Origin: Tubulanus polymorphus
Lineage: Eukaryota; Nemertea; Palaeonemertea; Tubulaniformes; Tubulanidae
Direction of reading: 5' to 3'
Length of the DNA: 64,000 nucleotides
Assembly: GCF_964204645.1 (NCBI RefSeq)
Contig: NC_134025.1
Coordinates: 2,609,001-2,673,000 of the forward strand
This document shows, one piece after another, positions 35,401 to 47,375 of this stretch. How positions within the stretch are numbered: the stretch's first letter is position 1; the number at the start of each line of letters is the position of its first letter. The notes beneath the pieces were generated by a model, which ran no database searches, had not been told where the DNA came from, and saw only the letters and a list, made by a program, of their open reading frames with translations. The position numbers were made by a program, and so were the translations under genes.

Positions 35401-38400
35401 AACGGTTTCGAGCGTTTTATAGTCGATGTCGACGAAGCCGTCCGATCCTAAAGCTTCCTCGGCCTGCGCGTCGATCACTTCCCAACAACGTAACATCAAC
35501 TCGTTCTCTTCGAACAAACAACTCTGACTGAGAAGAACGCAAGCGTTTTTCGCGCTGAGACTTGTTTCCAGGTATTTGACGCACGCTTGAGCCATGTGAG
35601 GTACGATGTACTTCTTTGCGGCGTATAGTGTTGTCAGTACAGTGTCTGGCTCTAGTTCTATTTCATCTGTATACATGTACCTGAAATTATTGCATACAAT
35701 AGTCAATAATTCGTCTGGGGTTAGTTAGACCAGTCTTAGAACGTAGCTAATCTAAAAACCCGTCTTAAGATTTAGGATCACATTTGAACTTGTGTGCAAT
35801 GCAGCCATAATCGAGACTTGAGTCCAAAAGTGGTCTTAAGCCTTAAGACTGATCTAAGAATGTTAGATTGGCTATAGAACTAAGGTATAAAGTCTAAGCC
35901 ATGACTTATGCAACCGACCTCGAGGAATGGTTTCACAATGGAATTACGAAGCAGTTTTCCGAACATACGTAGTTAGTTACCTAAGAAGGTTCAAGAAAGC
36001 CGTAGGTTCCACATCTGGTATTGATATCGCGGAGGTTGTATTGCTAGATAAATCACCATATAACATCGCGTAGAACACAGAACTAGCAGTGGCTAGTACG
36101 TATTTATGAGCTGGTATCCGTCGACAGTCTGGTGGTTGCCCGACTAAGAAATGAATATCTGCCATCAATTCATTATTCAACATCGAAGCATTACGATCTC
36201 TAACAGTGCAAGTACTTGCTTGCCAGTTGTGTTCATTCGTATTCGGTCGTTGATTCGATCTTTTTTGCGGGCTGTACGTAGTTGTGTTAATTACCTCTTG
36301 GTTTCCTTCCTCGTCCGAGTTAAAAGAATTATCTGAAATGGAATTTTTTTTTCTATCCGAATATATGTCACGAAACTATGATTATCTAGCTGATTATCAT
36401 TAGATAGATATAGATTACTCATATACTGTGGGAGTCATACACAGTTTATATACAGTATGATTGTTAGTGAATGAATGAAATAGTTACAATACATGTAGTT
36501 CAAGAATTGAATAATATGATAGTAATAGAACATACCTAACTGATCGGCTGTGAAAGGTTTACGTGTTTGATTCGAGTCTGTATTACAGAATTTAGTATGC
36601 TTGGATGCCATATTGTTATTATTGTACAGCAATCCCACAATGCTGTTCCAGTACTGTTGAGAGAAAGACTAGACAGAAAGGTTATCAAACAGTGCTGACA
36701 TCTGTCGTGCTGAAAATGCATTATTCAGTACACTGAATTCGAATAAGAAAACTACTATAGTTAGAACAAATGTGTAATCGTTTTTATAGTAATAATGATA
36801 AGTCTTATTCTTGTATAGCTCTATTATTTTCGATATGATAAGCTATTGTCTAAGATTGTATCCAGCCAGTTCCTCTCATACGACGAAAACTGCCTTGCAA
36901 CTAGTTTTTTTCTTGGTGAAGGCATTGCAAAAATGCTTCCCTTATGGGTCCTTATATTACTGGAAAGTACTTCATCCTCAAGCAAAAAGTCCTTTTGGGT
37001 CTAAAATTGCCGTAAAAGTCAGTTATCCTGGCATCAACACTGGAAACCCTGTAGTTGTCTCCAGTTACTTTGTCGATATACGCTAAGCTTTAGAACCGGA
37101 AATTTGTGATATGATTAAACTATTATGTGTTCTAAGTTTGTCTTACTTGTTGCATTTTAGACCCGTGTCTGTACATACATCGTTTCGCGCATAAGTTAGA
37201 ATTCGGTGAGAAAACCCACGAAGTCTCGATGGTAGCTTTGAGATTGGTTTCCAGGATGAAAAGAGATTGGATTCATACCGGCCGGCGACCTTCTGGATTG
37301 TGTGGAGCCGGTAATTAAAACTACAGATACAATAATGAGATATTGTTTCATAGGCAAAAGAATGATGGAGAAAATGTATTTATGTATTTTCAGCATTACT
37401 TGTCGCAGCGAGATGGCACGGTTTTAACAGAACATTTAAAGATTTATTACGAATTGTTAAAGTGTGCGAAGCTACCTTACGCAAAAGGTAAATTCTCTAT
37501 TCATTTCTGATTTCGAGTTTTGGCATCGTTTTCCGGTATTCAGATTAGTGACGTATAAATGTTGCAGATTGAATGAATTTGAGGAGACTCCATCGTGTCA
37601 GCTCACGATGGATGAATTTCAGAGGATTGATCTCGAAGAGGAACAGGATCCACCTTCATTTACTCAGGGAAAACGAAAAGCCAAATTAATACAGGTAAGT
37701 GTCGTGTATACATCTCAATGGTCTTATTGATGTGAGAAATTGATGTTTGGGTGAAAGATTGTGAAGAAATCATGAAAATGTGTGAAAATTCGAGAAAATT
37801 ATCTTGTAAAGATATTTTTGTTCCCTTTTTGTGCCATATGGTATATTGATGTGAACATACCTAATTTCATCAATCTGACCGTTGAGAGATTCATATGACT
37901 AATAACGGTGCAGTTTAATTGTTGTTGAATATTGAATAGATGGGAGAGCATGATGAAATGGGAGAAGTCACTCAGGAAATATCTCAGATGCAAAAAGAAA
38001 TAGAAAAAGCACTGGAAGGACCACTTAAAAAGTCGAAAAAATCTAAATTAATTGATTGTAAGTATGCCATTACCTAGATACAAATTTGTTGATATGCTTC
38101 AGGCTTCAAATTGTTGAAAGCTCTAAATTCATCTTCATATCATCATCATAATCGTCTATATTTTCAGCTGCATGTGAAGATTCTCTATTAAATGAAGAAA
38201 GTATATGTAATGATGATTTAGCGCTGTCAGATGATATTTGCCAAAAAACTCAACCAAACGTTGATGAATTATCGGTTACCACTGATGATCTAATTCCAAA
38301 TACAAGTGAACAATTAGCGATTGTTTCTGAATCAAGCGCCGGACAATCTAGTCAAAATTCAACCGCTTCATCGAGTGTCAAATTCGTGCCTTCGGTCCCG

Positions 38401-40730
38401 AAACTTATCGAGGACGTACTCGACGATCGCGATGAAGAAATCAGAAAATTGGAACAAACCGAAATGGATAATATCATAAAATGCGGGAAACCGTTGTGGG
38501 AGAATGTGGCTGATGGTAACTCGGAGGATATCGGGCCTCGTCCTAGTGCCGCTAGTTTAGGATTAACAGAATCTATAGAACAGTGTATGACTGTATCTAA
38601 TCTGGAAGGTGAAAAGTTAACGTCGTCCTTCATGTGCCGTGCGACTGTGGAAAATTTCAGCTAATGTTTTGGTTGTGTTTATATTCAGAGAGTTGTGAAG
38701 AGGGTGGTGAACTAAGTCTTGAAGGAATATCTGATGATGAAATAGACAGAGTAAGTCACAACTATTATCTGCTGTATTATTTGTGGGAGAAACAACTAAA
38801 CGTAACCCGTTTCACGTACCGGTATTACTTTCAGCTGTATATTCTAAGCCCTCCTGAGGTAAAGATTAAAACTGAAGTTTGGATGACTCTGAATGCGGAC
38901 TATTTACGTGAACAGAAAGGTCAGTTTAATTAGCCTTCTATATCAGACTTGTATTAGTTGTCTTCTATCTAAGCATTTCGTTTCGCATCAATTTACAGAG
39001 AAGCAGGAAAGAGAAGCCAAACTCAAAGAAGAAGGCTTACAAAAACCGGAAAAGAAGGTTTGTTATTAAGCATCCATTGTGTCGCATTTGGAATTAGCAA
39101 CATCGCTAATGTCTATTTCAACCTGACTTGAGAGCACTTCGGGTGGCCTAGCTCAGTCAGTTTTAGTAGTACATGCCTGATAAAAGTCTTATTAGAACCA
39201 GAAAAGACAGGCAGCTGACCTAAAATATCGTTTTTTAATCCACTTTAAACTGTATAGAAGGATATCCAAAGAGTCTGCATTGAGAGGGGTTCCTGAGAGA
39301 AAAGAGACTCCATGATTTGAAAGTTTAACAATATGTCTCCATGCCTACTAACTGAAGGGTTGAGGTAGGCATGGAAACATATTGTTAAACTTTCAAATCA
39401 TGGAGTCACTTCTCTTCAATTAACCCCTTTCAATGAAGACTTTTTGGATATCCTTCAATACAGTTTCAAATGGATTAAAAATGATGATTTAGGTCGACTG
39501 CCTGTCCTTTCTGGTGCTATTAAGACCTTTATCAGGTATTTACTACCAAAAATGAGCGAGCTAGGCCACCCAGAATGCTCTCAAGTCAGGTTGAAATAGA
39601 CATTAGTAGTAACGCAGTGTAGTGCACGTGTAAGCGATGTTATGATTTTTCCGTAGAAACGAAAGACGAAAAAGAAACCGATACAAGCAAACACAGCCGG
39701 AGAAGCGATAGAAATGATGTTGGCGGAGAAGAAAATATCGAGTAAAATTAACTACGACGTTTTAAAAGATTTGAATCGTTTATCGGAGAGTAAAACCGTA
39801 GCGGCATCAACTGTAATAGAGAACAACAGTATCGTCATTCCTGCCTCACCTACCCCTAATAAACTATCATTTGAAAGAAGGTAAATCATATCAGACCTAC
39901 AGGGTCCAGTTCCACAGTTCTGAGTTAAGATTTGACCCTGGGTTAAAACATTGAAAATGAACTAACTTTAACTCAGAGTTAACTCTAACTCACAACTGTG
40001 GAACTGGGTCCAGGGTTCTTACAGATCGGGGAAATTTCTCTGAACTGTAAGAACCCGAGTATTTGATCCAATGATGAATTTCCTGAATTCTTCGCATCTT
40101 ATTTTCAGATTCAAACGTACGTCTAGCATATCACATGATATTAAAGCTGAAAATATGGTAAATTACATACATAAGTAAACATTTTCAAAAAGGAATCTGT
40201 CTTACCGGGTATTTATTCTAGATATTCAATATTTTATATTTTCAGTTTGCTTCCCCTGCGAAGCAGATAAAACTCGAACCAGATGTTGTAGTTGAATCAG
40301 GTCCAATCGATCATACAAAAGAAGGTTCGTTAAGGCGATGTATGTTGTACTCTGAATCAGGAATTGAATGGATTTATTCATTTTCAAATTGTTTATTTTA
40401 GATGAAGGCGAATGCGAAGAAGATTATTACGATGAAGATGATGAACATCAGCATGTCAGCGCAGCTCAACTGATGGGCCACACAGGTCAGTTTATGAAAA
40501 GCGGGTGTTATTACTGTCTTTACATACCAAGTTGTTCTTAAGTCAGGACGCAAGCCGTCTTGTTGGAGCGCTGCGCAATAAAAACAAATGGATTATTGTT
40601 AATTATTAGTTTGATTTCACAATTCCATATATTTTCTAAAATTCTTTGATTTTCTATATCAAGTGGAATCGTTTGTTTTTCTCTTACAGAAGATGATATT
40701 GAAGCGTATGAAGAGGATGATTATTACTAA
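32462..40730 (+). CDS. BRF1: TFIIIB 90 kDa subunit, BRF1
   Basis: BRF1 is the TFIIB-like factor that recruits Pol III with TBP and BDP1. Eighteen exons: 32462-32530, 33014-33128, 33251-33502, 33604-33635, 33716-33788, 37161-37310, 37394-37487, 37568-37694, 37940-38057, 38168-38608, 38689-38750, 38835-38919, 38999-39057, 39657-39880, 40109-40157, 40246-40324, 40402-40485, 40690-40730; 717 aa. The zinc ribbon is C6-X2-C9-X15-C25-X2-C28. Two cyclin folds follow ([38 protein letters not shown]). [20 protein letters not shown] and [20 protein letters not shown] form the TBP/BDP1-binding homology II block. The tail is acidic. One 3.37 kb intron (33789-37160) contains a complete antisense gene. Poly(A) signals lie at 40953-40962. 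Confidence 0.95.
34628..34633 (-). promoter_or_regulatory. Candidate BTBD6-like poly(A) signal
   Basis: Minus-strand AATAAA only 15 nt after the stop codon; other candidates lie further downstream, so the true 3' end may be longer. Confidence 0.35.
34648..36611 (-). CDS. BTBD6: BTB/BACK/PHR-domain protein, BTBD6-like
   Basis: A Cullin-3 substrate adaptor family. Three coding exons: 36611-36536, 36332-35981 and 35680-34648; 1461 nt or 486 aa, about the length of human BTBD6. After a low-complexity N-terminus, the BTB domain spans roughly 75-180 ([49 protein letters not shown]). The BACK domain follows ([11 protein letters not shown]-type block at [17 protein letters not shown]). A C-terminal PHR domain has [28 protein letters not shown] and [24 protein letters not shown]3 is the closest alternative, and this may be the single pro-orthologue. 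The whole gene lies inside one BRF1 intron on the opposite strand. Confidence 0.93.
35722..35895. repeat. Dispersed palindromic repeat, copy B
   Basis: Inside the nested BTBD6-like gene's intron. GTTAGATTGGCTATAGAACT and CCTTAAGACTGATCT match copy A at 9955-10045. The left half carries mirrored AGACCAGTCTTAGAAC...TAATCTAAAAACCCGTCTTAAG, giving a foldback shape typical of a MITE. Confidence 0.6.
39107..39605. mobile_element. 495-bp foldback element in BRF1 intron
   Basis: A long imperfect inverted repeat. ATGTCTATTTCAACCTGACT at 39109 is mirrored by AGTCAGGTTGAAATAGACAT ending at 39603. The arms, about 230 nt each with scattered mismatches, meet near 39356 at CATGCCTACTAACTG/TGAGGTAGGCATGG. 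Both ends abut TA (39107-39108, 39604-39605), compatible with a TA target duplication. Near each tip GGTGGCCTAGCTCAGTCAG resembles a tRNA A-box, so two inverted SINE copies are an alternative. No coding potential. Confidence 0.75.
39900..40018. repeat. Small foldback repeat in BRF1 intron
   Basis: GGGTCCAGTTCCACAGTTCT near 39901 is mirrored by CAACTGTGGAACTGGGTCC near 39993. TTAACTC blocks lie between, giving a stem-loop of roughly 115 nt; probably a short MITE. Confidence 0.6.
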
Positions 40731-41714
40731 GATGCTGCGAGGTTCTATAAGGATTACAGTGCTGAGTGCAGTTGTAACAACAGTGCAATAGATCTAGAAA
40801 TAACATTCCCACATAAATTAAATGGATTCGTTTGGATATGATCTTTAATGGTATAAACACTCCTCATTAGGGTTAAGAAGTTTGACTATCAGTTGAATGA
40901 TTTTTACAAATTGAATTGTGTTTAGAATTTGTTGTTAATATTATTCATTGTAAATAAATAAAGTAGTGGCATTTGATTGTGTTTCTGTTTGTGTCTGGTG
41001 CGATAGGATCAGCACACTAGGAATTTCATTCATAACTAGAAATCTGTCGTCATTGTCTTTTTGAAAAAGGCCCTGGTTTGTGTTTACTTTTTAACAAAAG
41101 TGACAAAAAGCGCTATTTTTACTTTAATTATGGAAAAATATTTATTTGTAGCATAGATAGTAAAAAGCACACTTCTGGGCAATTTACGTGTCCTTTTTGG
41201 TCCCGTGAGATCCGAGGAAAAGTGCAAACTACAGTGTTGTTTCAGTGCTGTTTTAAGAGCCTGATAATTTTATTCGGAATCCGGCCCGCAAATCGGAAAA
41301 TTTGTCCTGTACGGTAGCTCAAAGGTTTTGGCAAGCGAGTATCACATTAGTTCACGTTTATCCCGCTATCATTATACATAAGGGCAGCACTAGACAGTCG
41401 ATATAGCTATTTTTAATGCGGCGGGCTAATAATGTTTTAAGCAAAGCGATCAACGCTAATGTTTTGTTAAATGAAATCTGAAGCCACTTTTTGTTTAGAA
41501 ATGATTAGAGAAGATACATGTAGGCAGTAGTGAGAGATTTGAGGACGAAGACATTGTACAATAAAAGTAGCACGGTAACAATAAAAAAATTGTATTGATA
41601 TTGTAGCGGCAGCATTTTTCTGACCGTCTAGTGCTGCCCCCAGCTTGTCAAAATGACAAAATAATAGAATGCAAAATGCTGATATTTTAGTTTTTGCAGT
41701 TGGTAATCTGTGAA

Positions 41715-44700
41715 ATGGCCAAATATACTGTTGGGGAGATCATACATCTGAATGTAGGTGGAGAAAGGTAAGGAATCGAGTTGCCTGTAAGGCTGAAAAC
41801 CGTTTATTTACTCAAAATGCATTAATTACTTCCTTCCTTCTATTTATCAATTTAATTTTATTGAGTCAGTGACTGTGCCTATATTATTCCTTTCAGTGGT
41901 GTATTCAATTCAGAATGAAAGTTAAGCCATGCGCCCTCTTCGATTATACTATCTTTTGACTCCTATGTTCAGGAGGTTTCGGTTTCTACCAATCCATCCA
42001 TCTCTGACGACAGAAATCTTCGAAGTTCAAAGCCCTCTTTACAATGGCAATGCATTACCTAGTCTTAAAGAATATTCCATCTTTCAGAAGAGCACAATCA
42101 AAAGGAGTCTGTAGGACTGTTTGCTGATTTATGCTGTGTTGAGTAATCCTATGCAATATTTCATTTATAGATTTTCGACCTCAAAGCAGACATTATCATG
42201 GATACCGGACTCATTCTTTTCAAGGTACAGTTGGTCATCAGAGACAAAGATTCAGACTATAGATAAAAAAGCTGAGCAATAGTTTTATTTGTTTCTCTGT
42301 ATTTTAGCATGTTAAGCGGAAGGATTGCATCTCAGAAAGATGAAGCAAATGCAGTAAGTAAAACCTACTTTACGCCCTACTTTTTTGGGCTACAAGTGAA
42401 TTTCAATATTTGGTTATTGACTATAAGCAATCTTCATCTTTTATATTTCAGATATTTATTGATCGTGATCCAAAACTGTTTGGCGTAATACTTAATTACC
42501 TCCGAACAAAAGATATTAATTTAAGGTAAGATTTTAGTTTGAAACACAATTCATTTCAATCATTTTAATGAATCGTAACTTATGTTTAGATGTGATTTAT
42601 TTAGTGGTATTGATTTACACGCTTTGAGACACGAAGCTGAATTCTATGGGATAACTCCACTACGTAAGTATACTATAGTAAAACCTCCTATAACAAATGT
42701 TTTTTCTTTGGATCCCAAACAAGAGAACCTCCACAATGAATGTAGTGAATACTTTTTCTGGTACCAAACGAAAATTTGACCTCTCTCGCTACTCACATGC
42801 CAGTGCTGGATTCAATGAAGTATGATGTTGTTGTTTTTTAGTTAGGAGAATCACATTGTGCGCAGATCTCGAACAGAATCCATGCGGCGATGTTCTTTTT
42901 CACGGTTTTCTTTACGCTCCTGGTAAAATTACTTGGAATTCATATTTTCTTCAAGTATAGCAAGGCTAAGATCGATGTTGAACTTGTGGTTTTCAATTTC
43001 TGTAGATTTATTGGATCGGCAAAAAAGAGAATCCTTGACAAGTATTGAAGTAGAAATAGCGGCTGGATCAGCCGGCCATGCAGTTGAAGTAACTACTCAA
43101 TGTGATCATTTTCAGAGGTTAGTTCATAACACGCGACAAAAAGGTTTTCTTTTTCTTCCAATGTTTTGAAATGATTGTTCTGATTATAGATCTTTGATTA
43201 TAACCTGCTATTACAGATATAAATTACTATCATCATTTGATACAAAACAAGAAATTCTGTTTAATCTTACTTTCAGAATACAAATTTTTTATCAAATGTG
43301 TAAAGCATCGTTGATAGTTGGTGTGATTTGGTTTGGTTTATTTTTGTATTTTTAGACCATCGTCTTGTGATTCAAGATTGCTTGGCTCTAGTTTAAATTC
43401 CTCACCAGATTTACGATCTTTGAGATCCGAATTAGGAGCAGCTCTTCCTGCTGCGTGTAAGTTAACAGGTTCTTACATTCCTACAGGGAAATTAGGGAAA
43501 ATTAAGAAATTACGGATTGATTTTTCCCTTAAGAGAAAATCACACAATTCTGACTCTTCTTAAAAATCAGGGAAAATTTGGGAATTTGTATTTTTGGTGT
43601 CTTGACCTTGCTGGTGATGAGTGGAACACGGATCGTTTAGAGAAGTTACAACCCCAACCGAGGATTTCCAATAATTTGATTAGGGAACTTTTGGTCAACG
43701 GTTATGGTAAAGCAGGGATGTATCGGGGTATTTTGAATTTCCTGATCCATAAAAATCCTGTCTTTAGAACGAGTATTTCCTGTTCTCACTAGATCAATAT
43801 TCTTTACAGCCATTCCGTGTTCTTTCCAAGATCCCATGAAAGTAACAATTGTTCGAGGCCATCACAACTGGATCGCGGTCGCTTATCTGCATTTTGTAGC
43901 TTGTTACAGGTAAAAACCTCGACTTAGAAATCATTCACAAAATGCCAGTTCGAGTCTGTACTTTATATTCCTTTTATTCCTTCTATAGAATGAAAGATTC
44001 AACCGGCTGGCACCTGGCCTGGACGAGTCCGTGTCTCGGAGCGGTGGTTGAAAGAATCGCTTTAAACGCTAAAGTCGTAGCAAATCCTAATCAAGACAAC
44101 ACGATTAAAATGGTCGCCGTTTCATCAGGAAGTCAAATTCGTTTGTGGAGTATTAAAGATGGCGGCGAAACTAAAGAAATTGGTAAATTTGTCTATGATT
44201 CTCAGTTCAAATAACGTTATTTCTCGCCTGATGTTATGAATAAGATAAATTTTGCTATTTCAGGTGTGTTTAACTTGTCTGTACACGTGGACTCATTATT
44301 CTTCATCGGAAGTCAGTTAGTCGCCTTGAGTCATACGGGTAAGATCGGAGTATGGCACGCTATGACTCTTAATTGGCAGGTATGATAATCGCATTCAACC
44401 ACTGTAAATTGCATCTTCATCATCAAAAAGTATGAATTGAAAATATCTGCTGTTGTCTATAATTTACAGGTACAAGATGTGGCGCCGATCACAAGTTTCG
44501 ATACGGCTGGTTCATTTCTACTGTTGGGTTGTAAGAATGGATCTATTTACTATATAGGTAATAAATATAGCTATCTATAAACTATTTGTCTTCATGAATA
44601 TTAGTTTCGATTCATTGATCGATGAGGTGTTTATTTCAGACATGCAGAAGTTTCCATTGAGAATGAAAGATAATGATTTACTAGTGACCGAATTGTATAA

Positions 44701-47039
44701 AGATCCTGCAGCGGACAGCGTAACGGCTTTAAGTGTTTATGTTACCCCTAAAACTAGTAAGTTGACGCTTCATATAACGAGTTATCACTTCTTCCATCTT
44801 GGAAATTATATGATTTCGTGCTGTATTTGAAGGTCTCAGCGGTAATTGGATCGAAATCGCGTATGGTACGAGTTCCGGTAATGTGCGTGTGATCGTTCAA
44901 CATCCCGAGACAGTTGGACAGGGACCTCAACTTTTCCAGACATTCACAGTTCATCGTAGTCCGGTGACTAAAGTCATGCTCTCCGAGAAACACCTTGTAT
45001 CAGGTACGTGTGGTCGGTAAACCACCCCTCATAACACCGCAGTATTCAAACCTAAACACTTTATCACACTAACCCACACCACTTCAGTATACCAATCACA
45101 ACCTATTTATTTCAGTGTGCAGTGAATATAACCATGTAAGAACTTGGAGTATGACTCGATTTCGTGGTATGATCTCAACTCAACCGGGTTCCACTCCTTT
45201 GGCTTCGTTCAAAATAATGTCTCTCGAAACAGTGGAACCACAGTTGAATTACGCTGCCGGGAATGATTTTGGTGAGTTTTTAATTTGCTTTCGCCTGACT
45301 CGGTTCTATGACTACGATCTGAAATTCTTTAATCTATTTTGGGTTCTAGGTCCATTTGGTGAACAAGACGACCAACAAGTATTCGTTCAGAAAGTTGTTC
45401 CAGAAACCGATCAGTTATTTGTCCGTTTGGCATCGAATGGCAAACGGTTAGTATCGGTATTCACAAATAAAACCGAGTCAAATCTAAATCATGAAACAAT
45501 CTTCAGAAAGACTTCAACTGTTTTTCAGGATGTGTACTATTGAGTCAGTAGATGGTAGTAGTATTAGTGCATTTTGCGTACATGAATGTGAAGGATCTAG
45601 TCGTATGGGTTCTAGACCGCGTCGATATATATTCACTGGTCATTCTAATGGCTGTATTCAGGTAACATATACACAGATAGTGTCATCAATCTGCACGCAA
45701 CATCCATCCCCTCGTCGGAAATTGATAAAAGATGAAAAGATGACATTAATAATGAGCAAATAGAGTCTAGAGCTGTAATTTACCGGTATTTATTAGTTTT
45801 AACTATGTCCTAATAGTCATCTTCAGCAATACAGAATACGTTGTTACAAAATTACGAGATACCAAAATACACTTTACTTTCAAAAAGTGAATGTCCAGAC
45901 TTTACTCTAAAAAGGTGAATGCCTGCTGCAGGGGATGGATCCCAGCTACAGGTTGATACACGCAGTAACTGAAGTGACCTGAAAAATGTTGTTTTGAGTT
46001 GCTTCTCTTGATCTGACCCCTATTCCGGCTAAACCAATTACTCGCATTTGATGAATACTCATTATTCATATTCGTATAAATATAATGATTATTCATATTT
46101 ATTTGATATCTATGTAAATATCCTGTGTCAATTTTGTAGATGTGGGATTTGACTACCGCTTTAGATTTAGCTATAAAGGGTGAACAAAGTAAGTACTCAC
46201 CGCAAAAGTGTTTCGTTATTTCTTTCAAGTATATTATATAATTTATTGTTCACATCCTGTGAGGGAAGGGAGTTGACACTATTTTAGGAAATGCTGCTGA
46301 ACTAGATTTATGACGGATTGTTGTTGTAATGAATATAAACTGATGAACTCATTACCCTCAGACTCCTCAGTAATCAGTGATGAAATTGTTTGTCGAGGCA
46401 TTATTTATTGATGGACAGATATGGATAGAAATTATGGACTAATTGAACATAGTTATAGAAAATATCCTGAATAGCTCAATGACCTTGATTACTTGAACTT
46501 GGAAATTGACCGGGAAATGTTTGGGTAATATTTGAATCAATCACACTAGAATTAATGCGTCCTGTTTTTAGTCAGCATTTTCGACGTTAAGTTCAGGAAA
46601 TGTCTCATTGTGGATGAAAATTCCAGGGGCCGATTTAGGCAGAGCCCAGAGTCCCCCATTTTTTGCCAAACTAGCCGGTACACTTTCATAATGGTTAAAG
46701 TAACAAATTATTGCTGGTCATTTTGTTTTAGAATTCCTGTAGATTCTTAGAAAATGATCTGTTTCTTCCAAATATTTTACAGGGAGGACCCCTAAACTAT
46801 CCATAAAAGGCTTAGCGAACCTATGCGTACTGAATAATTGATGTCTTCTAAATATTTTTCTTTCAGAACCAGAACTTGGTGGACCGACGTGTGAAGAAAT
46901 GATTAAGTTACTCGATCAATGTGATCTGAGCAGTTCGTGTAGTCCTACACCTTGTGTTAGTCCTTCACCGTCATTAATGGTGGCAAAGAGTCGTAGACAT
47001 GTAACTCCTCAACCATCGACCAGTAACAATTCTACATGA
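41715..47039 (+). CDS. KCTD3: KCTD3/SHKBP1-type T1-BTB and WD-repeat protein
   Basis: Nineteen exons: 41715-41767, 42171-42224, 42308-42353, 42452-42525, 42590-42663, 42842-42922, 43006-43117, 43356-43456, 43810-43909, 43989-44182, 44264-44379, 44470-44557, 44640-44756, 44833-45003, 45116-45271, 45350-45446, 45529-45661, 46140-46188, 46867-47039; 662 aa. An N-terminal KCTD-type T1/BTB domain ([65 protein letters not shown]) is followed by a beta-propeller-like region of WD-type repeats ([39 protein letters not shown]). This architecture is shared by KCTD3 (an HCN3 channel partner) and SHKBP1, so it is probably their pro-orthologue. The C-terminal tail is short and Ser/Pro-rich. Poly(A) signal at 47370-47375. 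Confidence 0.92.
43465..43790. repeat. Dispersed repeat (AGGGAAATTAGGG type)
   Basis: In a KCTD3 intron. CCTACAGGGAAATTAGGGAA and AATCAGGGAAAATTTGGGAA run one way; TTTTGAATTTCCTGATCC follows near the far end. It belongs to the family seen in other introns here. Borders are approximate. Confidence 0.45.
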
Positions 47040-47375
47040 ATTTTATCATAATCAGCTTCTTGTGTTTAATGTAAAACAGCTCAATGATTCGTGCTAATAA
47101 CGACTGATAGAACACTCTGAGTCCATGTTGTAACAATGATATACAAAATCCCTCAATCAGAAAGTAAATAGATTCCGAAAATATGTTTAATGGTTTGTTT
47201 TTGACGTTTTTACTATATATAAATAACTTTAATTATAACTTAAGTATTCCTGATGATGACTTTTTAAAATAGTTGAAATGTCGAAAATGAATTGTTAACT
47301 TGACGAGGCTTTTGCAGACTTTTCTTCATTCTGTATTGTTGGATTTTCTATATTGTTCGTGCTAATGATAATAAA

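Noticed and set aside
38516-38664. Early BRF1 donor at GATG/GTAACT (38515)
   Set aside because: Using 38608 instead retains a longer frame and joins in phase to the conserved EIDR exon; 38515 also keeps phase but drops 31 codons, so it is at best an alternative.
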